This document shows positions 1-6,157 of a stretch of DNA of 6,397 nt, one piece after another. The stretch spans positions 1 through 6,397 of the forward strand of contig JAUXBV010000211.1 in the NCBI GenBank assembly GCA_030619215.1, given 5' to 3'. This stretch comes from Fibrobacterota bacterium (GTDB taxonomy: Bacteria > Fibrobacterota > Chitinivibrionia > Chitinivibrionales > JANQEN01). How positions within the stretch are numbered: position 1 is the first letter of the stretch; each line of letters opens with the position of its first letter. The position numbers and the translations under genes were made by a program. Below the pieces are notes generated by a model that worked only from the letters and a program-made list of their open reading frames with translations, made no database searches and was not told the origin of the DNA.

Positions 1-332
1 TAACTTGATTTGGCCCGAAGGTTTCCGGATTAACGGTTCTTCTTTTTAACAAGCCCGTGATAGGGACTTATTATAACCATCATGCTCGATTTTATTTATA
101 TCACATTACGTAGGAAAGACGACATAAACAATATTGTGTGCATTGTATGAAAAGTTTTGGTAGACTGATAAAATATTCATGAAATAATAATAAGTAATTA
201 AAATTTGATTTTACAAATGCGGATATTCTATATTTTTCCATATTGTTAAATTCATATTATAAAATAGCGCACAATTCGTTTTTCTTTAGTTAGAGTGGAA
301 GCTTGATGATGTAACTATTAAGGAGACGTTAC
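1..332. other. Non-coding AT-rich region upstream of the WD40 gene
   Basis: No convincing reading frame is present. The first 60 bases hold interrupted complementary arms (GAAG, CCG / CGG, CTTC) followed by TTTTT at about 44-48, possibly the remains of a terminator for a gene left of the window, but weak. Repeat copy 1 follows at 56-85. From about 86 the sequence is very AT-rich and is the only room for the promoter of the gene at 333. One candidate pair is TTTCCA (235-240) and TATAAA (258-263) with a 17-nt spacer; this is a loose match in AT-rich DNA and was not called as a feature. Confidence 0.6.
56..85 (+). repeat. Dispersed direct repeat, copy 1
   Basis: This shares 25 of 30 positions with the unit at 2561-2590, with core AGGGACTTATTATAACC (62-78) against AGGGATTTATTATACCC in the other two copies. 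All three have the same orientation. This copy can form an imperfect hairpin: GTGAT and GG on the left (57-64, one A bulged) pair with CC and ATCAT on the right (77-83), including one G-T wobble. It lies in non-coding DNA about 250 bp before the WD40 gene. The repeat was not recognised as a named family. Confidence 0.65.
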
Positions 333-2492
333 ATGAATATTCGAAAATTTATTCGAGCGGTAGGCATAGTGTTTACACTCATGGTGATATTTATCTCTAC
401 TGCTTTTCCCAGCGACACTGTTACCGTGCCGATGCGACAGTTTGGATTTGGCATCTTAACGTGTGCCGCATTTTTACCGGACGGATCAAAACCAATCACC
501 GGATCTACAGATGCCAAGGTACGGCTTTGGGATAGTAATACGGGAGCTGTGATTAAGACAATCACCGGACATACATCTGCGATTGAAGCAGTAACGTTTT
601 CATCCGACGGCTCGGTCATGGCAACCGTTTCTAAAGGCGGAACAATAAAGATATGGAACACAGAATCCTGTTCATTGCTCATAACAATTAACGGATTATC
701 GACGTACGTGAATTCTGTGGCAATTGCTCCGGATAAATCGAAAGTTCTTATAGGTATGGGCTATGGCGGTCGTGATGCAAAACTTTTTGATGCAAATTCA
801 GGGAACCTGATAAAGACTCTCAGCGGACACACCGACTATGTTACGGCTGTTGCTTTCTCTGCGGATGGATCAAAAATGCTTACCGGTTCCAATGATAAAA
901 CTGCCATACTTTGGAATGTAAGCACGGGTGATTCAATAAAGGTTTTTTCAAGTCATACCGAAGGGATAAAATCAGTAGCCTTTTCACCGGATGGAACACA
1001 GATTCTAACAGGATCTTGGGATCGTTCTTGCATATGCTGGGATGTAAATACCGGATATATTGTCAGAATTTATCAATCGCCATCGGGTCCGGTCAATTCA
1101 ATTGCTTTTTCACCTGATGGAACGAAAATTCTTGCAGGAATGAACTATGACAGCACAGCTATTTTATGGGACGCGGCTACAGGCGCCGTTTTGAAAACCT
1201 TTCCAGGGCATAGTAGCAGTATCATTTACTGTGCTTTCAGTGCGGATGGTTCCCGATTTTGTACTGCGGGAGATTATCCAGATTACACAGCCAAGCTCTG
1301 GAGTCCTGATTCCAGCAGTGCTCTTAGGACTTTTACCGGACATACAGGTGCAGCAAACTCCGTTTCCTTTTCTCCGGACGGATCGAAAGTACTGGTTGGA
1401 AATCATGATTATACTATCAGGCTCCTTGATATTAATTCCGGATCCGTCATACGAACTTTCAATGGTCACACATGGCAGGTACATGACGCCGAATTCTCTC
1501 AAGATGGATCACAAATTATATCCGGCTCCAGCGATGAAACAGCCAGGCTCTGGGATGTTGCTTCAGGTACAACGATACGGATTTTTACCGGCTTTTCAAG
1601 ATACACTCCTCCGGTTGCTTTTTCCAAAGATGGCTCCAGCGTGTTTATTGGATCGAGCAGCGACTCCTCCACTTTCCTTGTAAACGCTGCAGACGGTAAT
1701 GTTATAAGAACTTATTCGGGGCATCATGCCGGAATATCTTCAGTTGCAGTTTCCTCGGACGGCTCGAAATTGCTCACCGCGGCGAAGGACACGACCGCAC
1801 GTCTATGGGAGGTTTCAACCGGTAATACAATCATGATATTTTCAGGGCATACCAGCTGGATCAGGTCGGCTGCGATTTCTCCCGACGGATCGAAGATACT
1901 CACAGGATCTTCAGATAAAACCGCCAAACTATGGGATGTGACTACCGGTTATATTATTAAGAATTTTTCAGGATATAATTATTCCATCCTAGACGTTGCA
2001 TTTTCACCTGATGGCACAAAACTGCTCTTCGGGACAGGAGGATATTCCGCGGAACTGCGAGATGCGAGCACCGGCTCATTATTGAGGACTTTTTCGGGAC
2101 ATATCTATAATATTCCTTCAGTTGCATTTTCCCCCGACGGCTCAAAGGTGCTTACCGGGTCGGACGACGGCGCCACCAGACTCTGGGATATTTCCGATTT
2201 GGTGGCGATAGTACATAAGACCAGTTCGACTAATAATAATCCGGCGGCTTTTAAGGTTAAAAATAATAATGCATTCATTTTCACGGCCCCTGTAAATTTT
2301 TCACATCAAAAGAGCATACTGTCCCTTTATTCAATTTCAGGCAGAAGAATCGCGCAATACAATCTCAAGAGCCACAGTGGACGCAATACGTTTCAATGCG
2401 CCCTTCCGGAGAATCTCGGACAAGGGATCTATCTGTATCGCTTCGAGAATAGTATGGCGATATTTGCCGGTGCATTTTCAATTTTGAAATAG
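333..2492 (+). CDS. Secreted protein with 14 WD40 repeats and a C-terminal sorting-like tail
   Basis: This 719-residue protein probably acts as an exported binding scaffold. The N-terminus is a signal peptide: basic residues (R4, K5, R8), a hydrophobic core at about 10-23, and likely cleavage near residues 24-27. Residues ~35-620 hold 14 WD repeats. Their L-W-D-type strand ends fall at 65, 107, 151, 193, 235, 278, 322, 364, 406, 449, 491, 533, 575 and 617, a 42-44-residue period, with F-S-P-D-G-[ST]-K turns and S-G-H motifs. Fourteen blades fit two seven-bladed propellers. After a Ser/Asn-rich linker (~628-646), residues ~648-719 resemble type IX/FlgD-like sorting tails (L-Y-S-I-S-G-R-R, then G-Q-G-I-Y-L-Y-R). 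The start is supported by AGGAG at 321-325, 7 nt before ATG. No catalytic domain is visible and the ligand is unknown. It appears to be a single-gene unit. Confidence 0.93.
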   Translation: MNIRKFIRAVGIVFTLMVIFISTAFPSDTVTVPMRQFGFGILTCAAFLPDGSKPITGSTDAKVRLWDSNTGAVIKTITGHTSAIEAVTFSSDGSVMATVSKGGTIKIWNTESCSLLITINGLSTYVNSVAIAPDKSKVLIGMGYGGRDAKLFDANSGNLIKTLSGHTDYVTAVAFSADGSKMLTGSNDKTAILWNVSTGDSIKVFSSHTEGIKSVAFSPDGTQILTGSWDRSCICWDVNTGYIVRIYQSPSGPVNSIAFSPDGTKILAGMNYDSTAILWDAATGAVLKTFPGHSSSIIYCAFSADGSRFCTAGDYPDYTAKLWSPDSSSALRTFTGHTGAANSVSFSPDGSKVLVGNHDYTIRLLDINSGSVIRTFNGHTWQVHDAEFSQDGSQIISGSSDETARLWDVASGTTIRIFTGFSRYTPPVAFSKDGSSVFIGSSSDSSTFLVNAADGNVIRTYSGHHAGISSVAVSSDGSKLLTAAKDTTARLWEVSTGNTIMIFSGHTSWIRSAAISPDGSKILTGSSDKTAKLWDVTTGYIIKNFSGYNYSILDVAFSPDGTKLLFGTGGYSAELRDASTGSLLRTFSGHIYNIPSVAFSPDGSKVLTGSDDGATRLWDISDLVAIVHKTSSTNNNPAAFKVKNNNAFIFTAPVNFSHQKSILSLYSISGRRIAQYNLKSHSGRNTFQCALPENLGQGIYLYRFENSMAIFAGAFSILK

Positions 2493-2560
2493 AAAAGCAC
2501 TGATATGCATTTGGAATTTAAAATTTTAATGTCTGTAATTTTAGGATCAGTTTTTTGCCT

Positions 2561-2590
2561 CGTGTTAGGGATTTATTATACCCATAGTGC
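2561..2590 (+). repeat. Dispersed direct repeat, copy 2
   Basis: The core AGGGATTTATTATACCC (2567-2583) is identical over 17 bases to copy 3, and the whole unit matches copy 1 at 25 of 30 positions. It starts 69 nt after the stop codon of the WD40 gene, in the same orientation as the other copies. The core has GGG/CCC ends that can close a small AT-rich hairpin. Confidence 0.7.
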
Positions 2591-2620
2591 ATGTGTTTAT
2601 AAATATGCTGACGTTTTTAA

Positions 2621-2678
2621 TCGTCCTCGTCCTTCCTCCTCGTCCTCCTCCTCGGCTCTTTTCTTTTCGAGGACGAGG
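2621..2678. repeat. Pyrimidine-rich CGTCCT-type repeat ending in a hairpin
   Basis: Bases 2621-2668 are almost all C and T, built from irregular CGTCCT/CCTCCT units. A perfect 10-bp inverted repeat closes the block: CCTCGTCCTC (2638-2647) and GAGGACGAGG (2669-2678), with a 21-nt loop. Neither strand has a proper U-run directly after the stem, so it does not look like a standard terminator, although it lies between the convergent 3' ends of the WD40 gene and the minus-strand fragment. In one forward frame it reads as a poly-serine run, an artefact of composition. Confidence 0.6.
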
Positions 2679-2714
2679 AAGATAATACGTCATAGTATTC
2701 TTGAACAAGACCAC

Positions 2715-3182
2715 TTAACTTACCGTTAGATCCTTATTAAGTATCCCTTCCCTGAGGTCAGTTCCATGTCTGTTAATGACACTGATGCGATATTCACCGG
2801 GTTCAAGAGAATCCGGGACGATAAAAGCGTGAAAAGAGGGCCTTGTGTCAGCTATCTTCTCAACCTTTACCTTCTGGCCTCCTGCTGAACCTTCAAGGTA
2901 TATACCCTGTTCCGCATCAGATTCGTCAATGGCCATGTTCTTTCCATAGAGCCTGCCGATGCCGCCGGGAGTAAGAGTGCTGTTAAAAGCAGCGCTGTCC
3001 TTATCTTCGTATTTCTTTACTATCGGGCAAGACTCGTCAAAGGTCTCCTTTTCAACTGAAATCCCGTTATTAAAGTAGCGTCTCAGCTTTGATCCGGCTC
3101 TTATCCTTGGCCTGACGGTATGGCGGGAAGAGTCAAATCCATCCGTCACGCCGTCAAATTTTCCCTTTATAGCACTGAAAAA
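2715..3182 (-). pseudogene. 5'-truncated HU-like/DUF4469-family DNA-binding protein
   Basis: The minus-strand frame reads from about 3182 down to a TAA at 2717-2715. It encodes F-S-A-I-K-G-K-F-D-G, then F-D-S-S-R-H (3120-3137), then a T-L-T-P-G-G-I-G-R-L-Y-G-K segment, then P-G-E-Y-R-I-S-V-I-N near the end. This pattern (end of an HU-like domain with I-K-G-x-F-x-G and F-D-x-S-R-H, then an Ig-like DUF4469 domain starting L-T-P-G) is typical of 200-260-residue nucleoid-type proteins of FCB bacteria. Here only ~155 residues remain, with most of the DNA-binding half missing. A GTG at 3149 allows a nominal 144-residue ORF, but family similarity runs upstream of it and there is no ribosome site, so a remnant is preferred. 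Similarity stops where the plus-strand GH31 similarity begins. The 3' end is intact. The assignment rests on remembered family motifs. Confidence 0.7.
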
Positions 3183-3860
3183 TGTGGCACAGGCTATGTT
3201 GATGCCATTTTCGGTGATGGTACAAATGGTATATATGTAAGAGATTTACAATGGAAATGCTGGACCCCTAATATGGTGGTAGTTTGCGGATGGTCGAATA
3301 GGAATTGGAAAGAGCCCTTTAATACTCAAGGTGTTAACTTTTTCTCGTCCGATCAAGTGGATGCAAACAGAAAAGCCCTTAAATTGAAATCACGGATAAA
3401 TGCCTACCTTTACACGTTATGCTATAGAGCACATACTACCGGCGTTGGCGTGGTTCGCCCTATGGTATTGGAATTTCCGGAAGACAAAAGTGCCTGGGAT
3501 GGTGAGAATAATATATATGTCAAACACCAGTTTATGTGTGGCCCATGGGTTTTAGTCGCGCCTGTATACGAACAAAACGCACTGTCAAGAGAACTGTATA
3601 TTCCAAAGGGAACATGGACAAATTACTGGACCGGGGAGACCTATGATGGTGCAAATACTATCAGTGTTTCTTGTGGGAATTATACCCTGCCACTCCTCGT
3701 GAGGGAAGGCGCAATAATACCTATGTATCCTGAATTGAAAGTTGTTCTTGTGTGGGATGGTTGCGATAAAACACGAAACTTGACAAGTAATGGTTGTTAT
3801 TTAATTCAACTTGAATCTGAGGGAAAAAGAGCTGTAAAAAAAATGGTCATCGGTAAATAA
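3180..3860 (+). pseudogene. GH31 glycoside hydrolase remnant fused to a sorting tail
   Basis: Similarity starts at about 3180 with C-G-T-G-Y-V-D-A-I-F, followed by Y-V-R-D-L-Q-W-K-C-W-T-P and later L-K-L-K-S-R-I-N-A-Y-L-Y-T, V-R-P-M-V-L-E-F-P, F-M-C-G-P-W-V-L-V-A-P-V-Y, G-T-W-T-N-Y-W and G-A-I-I-P-M-Y-P. This order is characteristic of the second half of a GH31 (alpha-glucosidase/xylosidase type) barrel and the start of its C-terminal beta-domain. Full enzymes have several hundred residues upstream, including the nucleophile and acid/base Asp, all absent. In the D-[IV]-x-[GA]-F-like motif the expected Asp appears to be Tyr (codon 3195-3197). At about 3735 the GH31 sequence stops and a tail of the form V-W-D-G-C-D-K...G-C-Y-L...K-K-M-V runs to the TAA, suggesting loss of the beta-domain between. 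The ATG at 3120 lies inside the opposite-strand fragment and has no clear ribosome site, so no real start exists. Confidence 0.75.
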
Positions 3861-3914
3861 CAAGCAATCTCTTGTGGCACATATAATGGTATAAACACTC
3901 ATCTATAAAAAGAG

Positions 3915-3944
3915 CGTACGAGGGATTTATTATACCCGCATGCG
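3915..3944 (+). repeat. Dispersed direct repeat, copy 3
   Basis: The core AGGGATTTATTATACCC (3921-3937) is identical to copy 2. It begins 55 nt after the stop codon of the GH31 remnant, in the same orientation as the other copies. The flanks CGTACG (3915-3920) and GCATGC (3938-3943) are each self-complementary, and can also pair imperfectly with each other around the GGG/CCC ends. Confidence 0.7.
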
Positions 3945-4064
3945 ATACTTCAAAATCAATAAAATTAAAACGTAATAGATTAGTATAAGATATTTCATAC
4001 CCTATAGCGGGATAAAACATATTTGCAGTTGATGTTAATTTCCAAATCTGAAATCTATTTAAAG

Positions 4065-4109
4065 CACTGTCAAGGCCTTGTACTGAGCGTAGCCGAAGTA
4101 GTGACAGTG
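4065..4109. repeat. REP-like palindromic element
   Basis: Perfect 8-bp outer arms CACTGTCA (4065-4072) and TGACAGTG (4102-4109) enclose an inner TACT...AGTA pair around CTGAGCGTAGCCGAAG (4082-4097). That inner sequence matches, from memory, a widely dispersed bacterial intergenic palindrome of the CTGAGC-GTAGCCGAAG type. Such REP elements are non-autonomous and in some genomes are moved by RAYT transposases; none is encoded in this window. It lies about 190 bp before the operon start. Confidence 0.6.
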
Positions 4110-4135
4110 GCACACGATACTTTTTTCCTTATTGG

Positions 4136-4239
4136 TTTCACACAGGCCACCCGTCGCAAATGTGAAATTTATGAAAAAGTACTTAGCTTCTCGGGGCTGG
4201 ATGTATTAGATTTTCACATTAAGATAATTAGCTTTTTTT
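4136..4239 (+). promoter_or_regulatory. Possible leader with alternative hairpins
   Basis: Three related arms occur: TTTCACA (4136-4142), AATGTGAAA (4159-4167) and TTTCACATT (4212-4220). The middle arm can pair with either the first (7 bp, 18-nt loop) or the third (9 bp, 44-nt gap), but not both. A run of seven T follows at 4233-4239, 12 nt beyond the last arm, and the operon's ATG is at 4297. This could be an attenuation-type leader or chance in AT-rich DNA; the gap before the T-run argues against a classical terminator. Confidence 0.25.
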
Positions 4240-4296
4240 AAGATTTACTTACAATAACACACCAGCACTTTTAACTTTTAATAGAAAGGAGCAAGT

Positions 4297-5028
4297 ATGC
4301 AAGCGTTTCGAGGGATCTTAATGTTAGTTATATTTGCGATTGCATATCTACAGGCACAGGATTTCAGGCAAATACCCATTCCGGTACCTGAAATTGAATT
4401 AAAGGGCTTTGCTTTTGACGGAAAGAACTTCTGGGGACTGGACAGCAAGCTGCAAAAAATTCATTCCTTTGACAAAGAGGGTCAAAAGGTATTGAAAACA
4501 ATCCCTGTTAAGCTCGAAAAACCAAATTGCTGTGTCTATGATGGAAGCGATCTGTGGATTGCTGAAGAGGAAAAACCAAAACTGGTAGCAATAGACGTGA
4601 AAACCGGAAAAGTCAAAAGGGAATTAACCATAGAGATACCTCAGGAAAGAGGATTTAAATCAATAGAGGGATTGACCTGGGATGGTAAATATTTCTGGAT
4701 AGCGGTATTCGCCGGTTTTTCAAGCTCCTTTTATCAGGTTGACCCGGAAAGCGGCAGTGTTCTTAAAAGTATTTATGCAGAATGTAATCCCCGCGGAATT
4801 GCCACAAATGGCGAACAGCTCTGGAGTATTTGCTATAACGGTGAGAAACTCCCGTCAAAGATTGACGTGCGCCCTATAGAAGGCAAGAGCCATGAGATCC
4901 TGAATGCAAGAAAGTTTGTTACTGATATTGATATAAAACATCCTTCCGGCTTGGTTTTCAGCGATAACCAACTCCACATCGGTGATAGAGATAAAAAAGC
5001 CATAATTGTTTATCCAATAAAAAAATAA
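4297..5028 (+). CDS. Exported small beta-propeller protein (YncE/glutamine-cyclotransferase-like fold)
   Basis: This 243-residue protein has a signal peptide (hydrophobic residues ~7-17, A-Y-L-Q-A end, likely cleaved after A20). The mature part contains repeated units of the form [DN]-G-x-x-[LF]-W followed by I/V-D-x-x-[ST]-G: D41-G42...F45-W46, D82-G83...L86-W87, D129-G130...F133-W134, N171-G172...L175-W176, and a degenerate fifth unit around 222-230. The period of ~41-47 residues suggests a five-bladed propeller. This resembles the DNA-binding-like YncE group and the non-enzymatic relatives of plant-type glutaminyl cyclases. No cyclase active site could be confirmed, so no enzyme activity is claimed. 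AGGAG at 4287-4291 lies 5 nt before the ATG. The gene ends 33 nt before the protease gene, so the two are probably one transcript. Confidence 0.87.
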   Translation: MQAFRGILMLVIFAIAYLQAQDFRQIPIPVPEIELKGFAFDGKNFWGLDSKLQKIHSFDKEGQKVLKTIPVKLEKPNCCVYDGSDLWIAEEEKPKLVAIDVKTGKVKRELTIEIPQERGFKSIEGLTWDGKYFWIAVFAGFSSSFYQVDPESGSVLKSIYAECNPRGIATNGEQLWSICYNGEKLPSKIDVRPIEGKSHEILNARKFVTDIDIKHPSGLVFSDNQLHIGDRDKKAIIVYPIKK

Positions 5029-5061
5029 CAGTTTAATGTAAGCCTAAAAAGGAGATGTTTT

Positions 5062-5922
5062 ATGTATAAAGTAATAAGAAATATTGCAATAACGATTACC
5101 GTCTTTATAATATGTTTACACCAGGGCTGCCAGTGCCCGAGAAAGTACGCAGTTATTATCTCATCAAATAATGTAACAATGGATGATGTGGCATATCATT
5201 CAGTGTGGTGGTATGATGTGATTCATCAATACAGGATGCTTTTGAACCAGGGGTTTACAGAAGAAAGAATATTTGTTCTTTATGGCAATGGAACTGATTT
5301 CAATACTACACATAATGATTACAATGCCACAAGTCTTTTTGGTCATTCCATTACTGACATGGCAGCTAACAGGAGTAATGTTTTTAATGTTTTTATAGAC
5401 TCTTTACGGCCCAGGGTTGATGGTGATGACTTCCTGCATGTGTGGTGGATGGGGCATGGAACCGGCCACGGCCCGGGACAGTGCAGCCTTAGTATGGAAT
5501 TAACACATACAGGAGAGCACGTCTCTGATACTGAATTAAAGGCACATATTGATACCGTACAAAGTTATAATAAAAGATTTGTGTCTGTAATGACCTGCCA
5601 TGCAGGCGGCATGATAGATAACATGGACGTTGCCGGGGATAATTCAACAACTTTTACCTCTTCAACTTGTATAGAAAATTCTTTCGAAGGGCCAACATGC
5701 AATGGACGAAACGCCGCAGACTACAACTACTGGCTGGCTAACTCATTCGAACAGGCAGAACCGTGCGGCGACACTTGTATTAGTGACACTGATGGAAACG
5801 GATTTGTTTCATTAGAGGAATCATTTCAATATATTCAGGCAACGGTAACAACTTCAACACCACAGTTGGCAGACCCGGATGCATTAGCGCCAAACACGTA
5901 CATTGCCCAAAACGATCCGTAA
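5062..5922 (+). CDS. Exported caspase/legumain-like cysteine protease (clan CD) with EF-hand loop
   Basis: This 286-residue protein is likely a peptidase of the C13/C14 type acting outside the cytoplasm. The N-terminus has a hydrophobic segment (residues ~8-19) ending at Q-G-C23; this could be a lipoprotein signal, but the -3 position is His rather than Leu, so the lipobox is weak. The first strand and helix are K28-Y-A-V-I-I-S-S and W49-W-Y-D. The catalytic His-Gly is likely H132-G133 (W-W-M-G-H-G), and the catalytic Cys is likely C179 (S-V-M-T-C-H-A-G-G), each after a hydrophobic strand as in clan CD. Residues 242-253 (D-T-D-G-N-G-F-V-S-L-E-E) form a canonical EF-hand calcium loop. Nine cysteines suggest disulfides. 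AGGAG (5050-5054) lies 7 nt before the ATG. It is the second gene of an operon with the propeller and is followed at once by a terminator. Substrate unknown. Confidence 0.87.
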   Translation: MYKVIRNIAITITVFIICLHQGCQCPRKYAVIISSNNVTMDDVAYHSVWWYDVIHQYRMLLNQGFTEERIFVLYGNGTDFNTTHNDYNATSLFGHSITDMAANRSNVFNVFIDSLRPRVDGDDFLHVWWMGHGTGHGPGQCSLSMELTHTGEHVSDTELKAHIDTVQSYNKRFVSVMTCHAGGMIDNMDVAGDNSTTFTSSTCIENSFEGPTCNGRNAADYNYWLANSFEQAEPCGDTCISDTDGNGFVSLEESFQYIQATVTTSTPQLADPDALAPNTYIAQNDP

Positions 5923-5940
5923 GATAAGCATTATAAATCC

Positions 5941-5986
5941 AAAAAGGGTGCTTGTTGAGAAACAAAATCAACAGCACCCTTTTTTT
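5941..5986 (+). terminator. Strong intrinsic terminator after the protease gene
   Basis: GGGTGCT (5946-5952) pairs with AGCACCC (5973-5979). The stem continues inward with GTTGA (5954-5958) and TCAAC (5968-5972) after a single bulged T, and ends in seven T (5980-5986). The A-run before the stem (5941-5945) extends the pairing with the T-run, so it may work on both strands. It starts 18 nt after the protease stop codon and closes the operon. Confidence 0.92.
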
Positions 5987-6157
5987 ATATTGAATCTTAT
6001 TGTGAATTAATCAAAATAAATATTTTAAAATTTACAAGTAACATAATTCTTAATTTTAGGACAATATTTGAACCATAATAATTTATGCTTCATTTGGGGG
6101 TGTTTTTTAGTGGAAAATTACTTGTTTTTGTAGGTTTACCGTTCATTGTAGCGGTTT

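Larger units (their letters stand above)
3861..4296. other. Non-coding region between the GH31 remnant and the operon
   Basis: This 436-bp stretch has no supported gene. It contains, in order, repeat copy 3 (3915-3944), an AT-rich stretch, a REP-like hairpin (4065-4109) and an inverted-repeat leader (4136-4239) directly before the ribosome site of the gene at 4297. No clear -35/-10 pair was found, though the operon promoter should lie here. The frames open on either strand run through the repeats and lack ribosome sites. Confidence 0.6.

Noticed and set aside
44..85. Integron attC site at repeat copy 1 (TTAACAAGCCC followed by GGGAC recalls an attC left end)
   Set aside because: No complementary right half with a GTTRRRY core lies nearby, and copies 2 and 3 lack the TAAC end.
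1231..1683. Forward 150-residue frame inside the WD40 gene
   Set aside because: It is a shifted frame of a gene with perfect WD40 periodicity; its translation shows no domain or start signal. The minus-strand frames at 329-682, 1164-1502, 1724-1927 and 1957-2145 were dropped for the same reason.
2505..2729. Forward 74-residue frame with a hydrophobic start and a poly-serine run
   Set aside because: No ribosome site; it runs through repeat copy 2, the CGTCCT tract and its hairpin, and the serines are an artefact of the pyrimidine repeat.
3120..3179. First 20 codons of the plus-strand frame opening at ATG 3120
   Set aside because: This part is antisense to the conserved DUF4469-type sequence and shows no GH31 similarity, so the ATG is not a true start.
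56..3944. CRISPR array from the three repeats
   Set aside because: The copies are 1.3-2.5 kb apart with genes between them, with no regular spacers and no cas genes.
3847..4113. Minus-strand 88-residue frame
   Set aside because: It spans repeat copy 3 and half of the REP-like hairpin, has no ribosome site and resembles no protein.
4136..4220. CRP-type operator suggested by TGTGA/TCACA half-sites
   Set aside because: The half-sites are 18 and 44 nt apart or in the wrong order, not the 6-nt spacing of a CRP site.
4023..4241. Forward 72-residue frame before the operon
   Set aside because: It translates through the REP-like palindrome and the inverted-repeat leader, without a ribosome site.
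5780..5977. Minus-strand 65-residue frame at the end of the protease gene
   Set aside because: Shadow of the protease coding sequence and its terminator.
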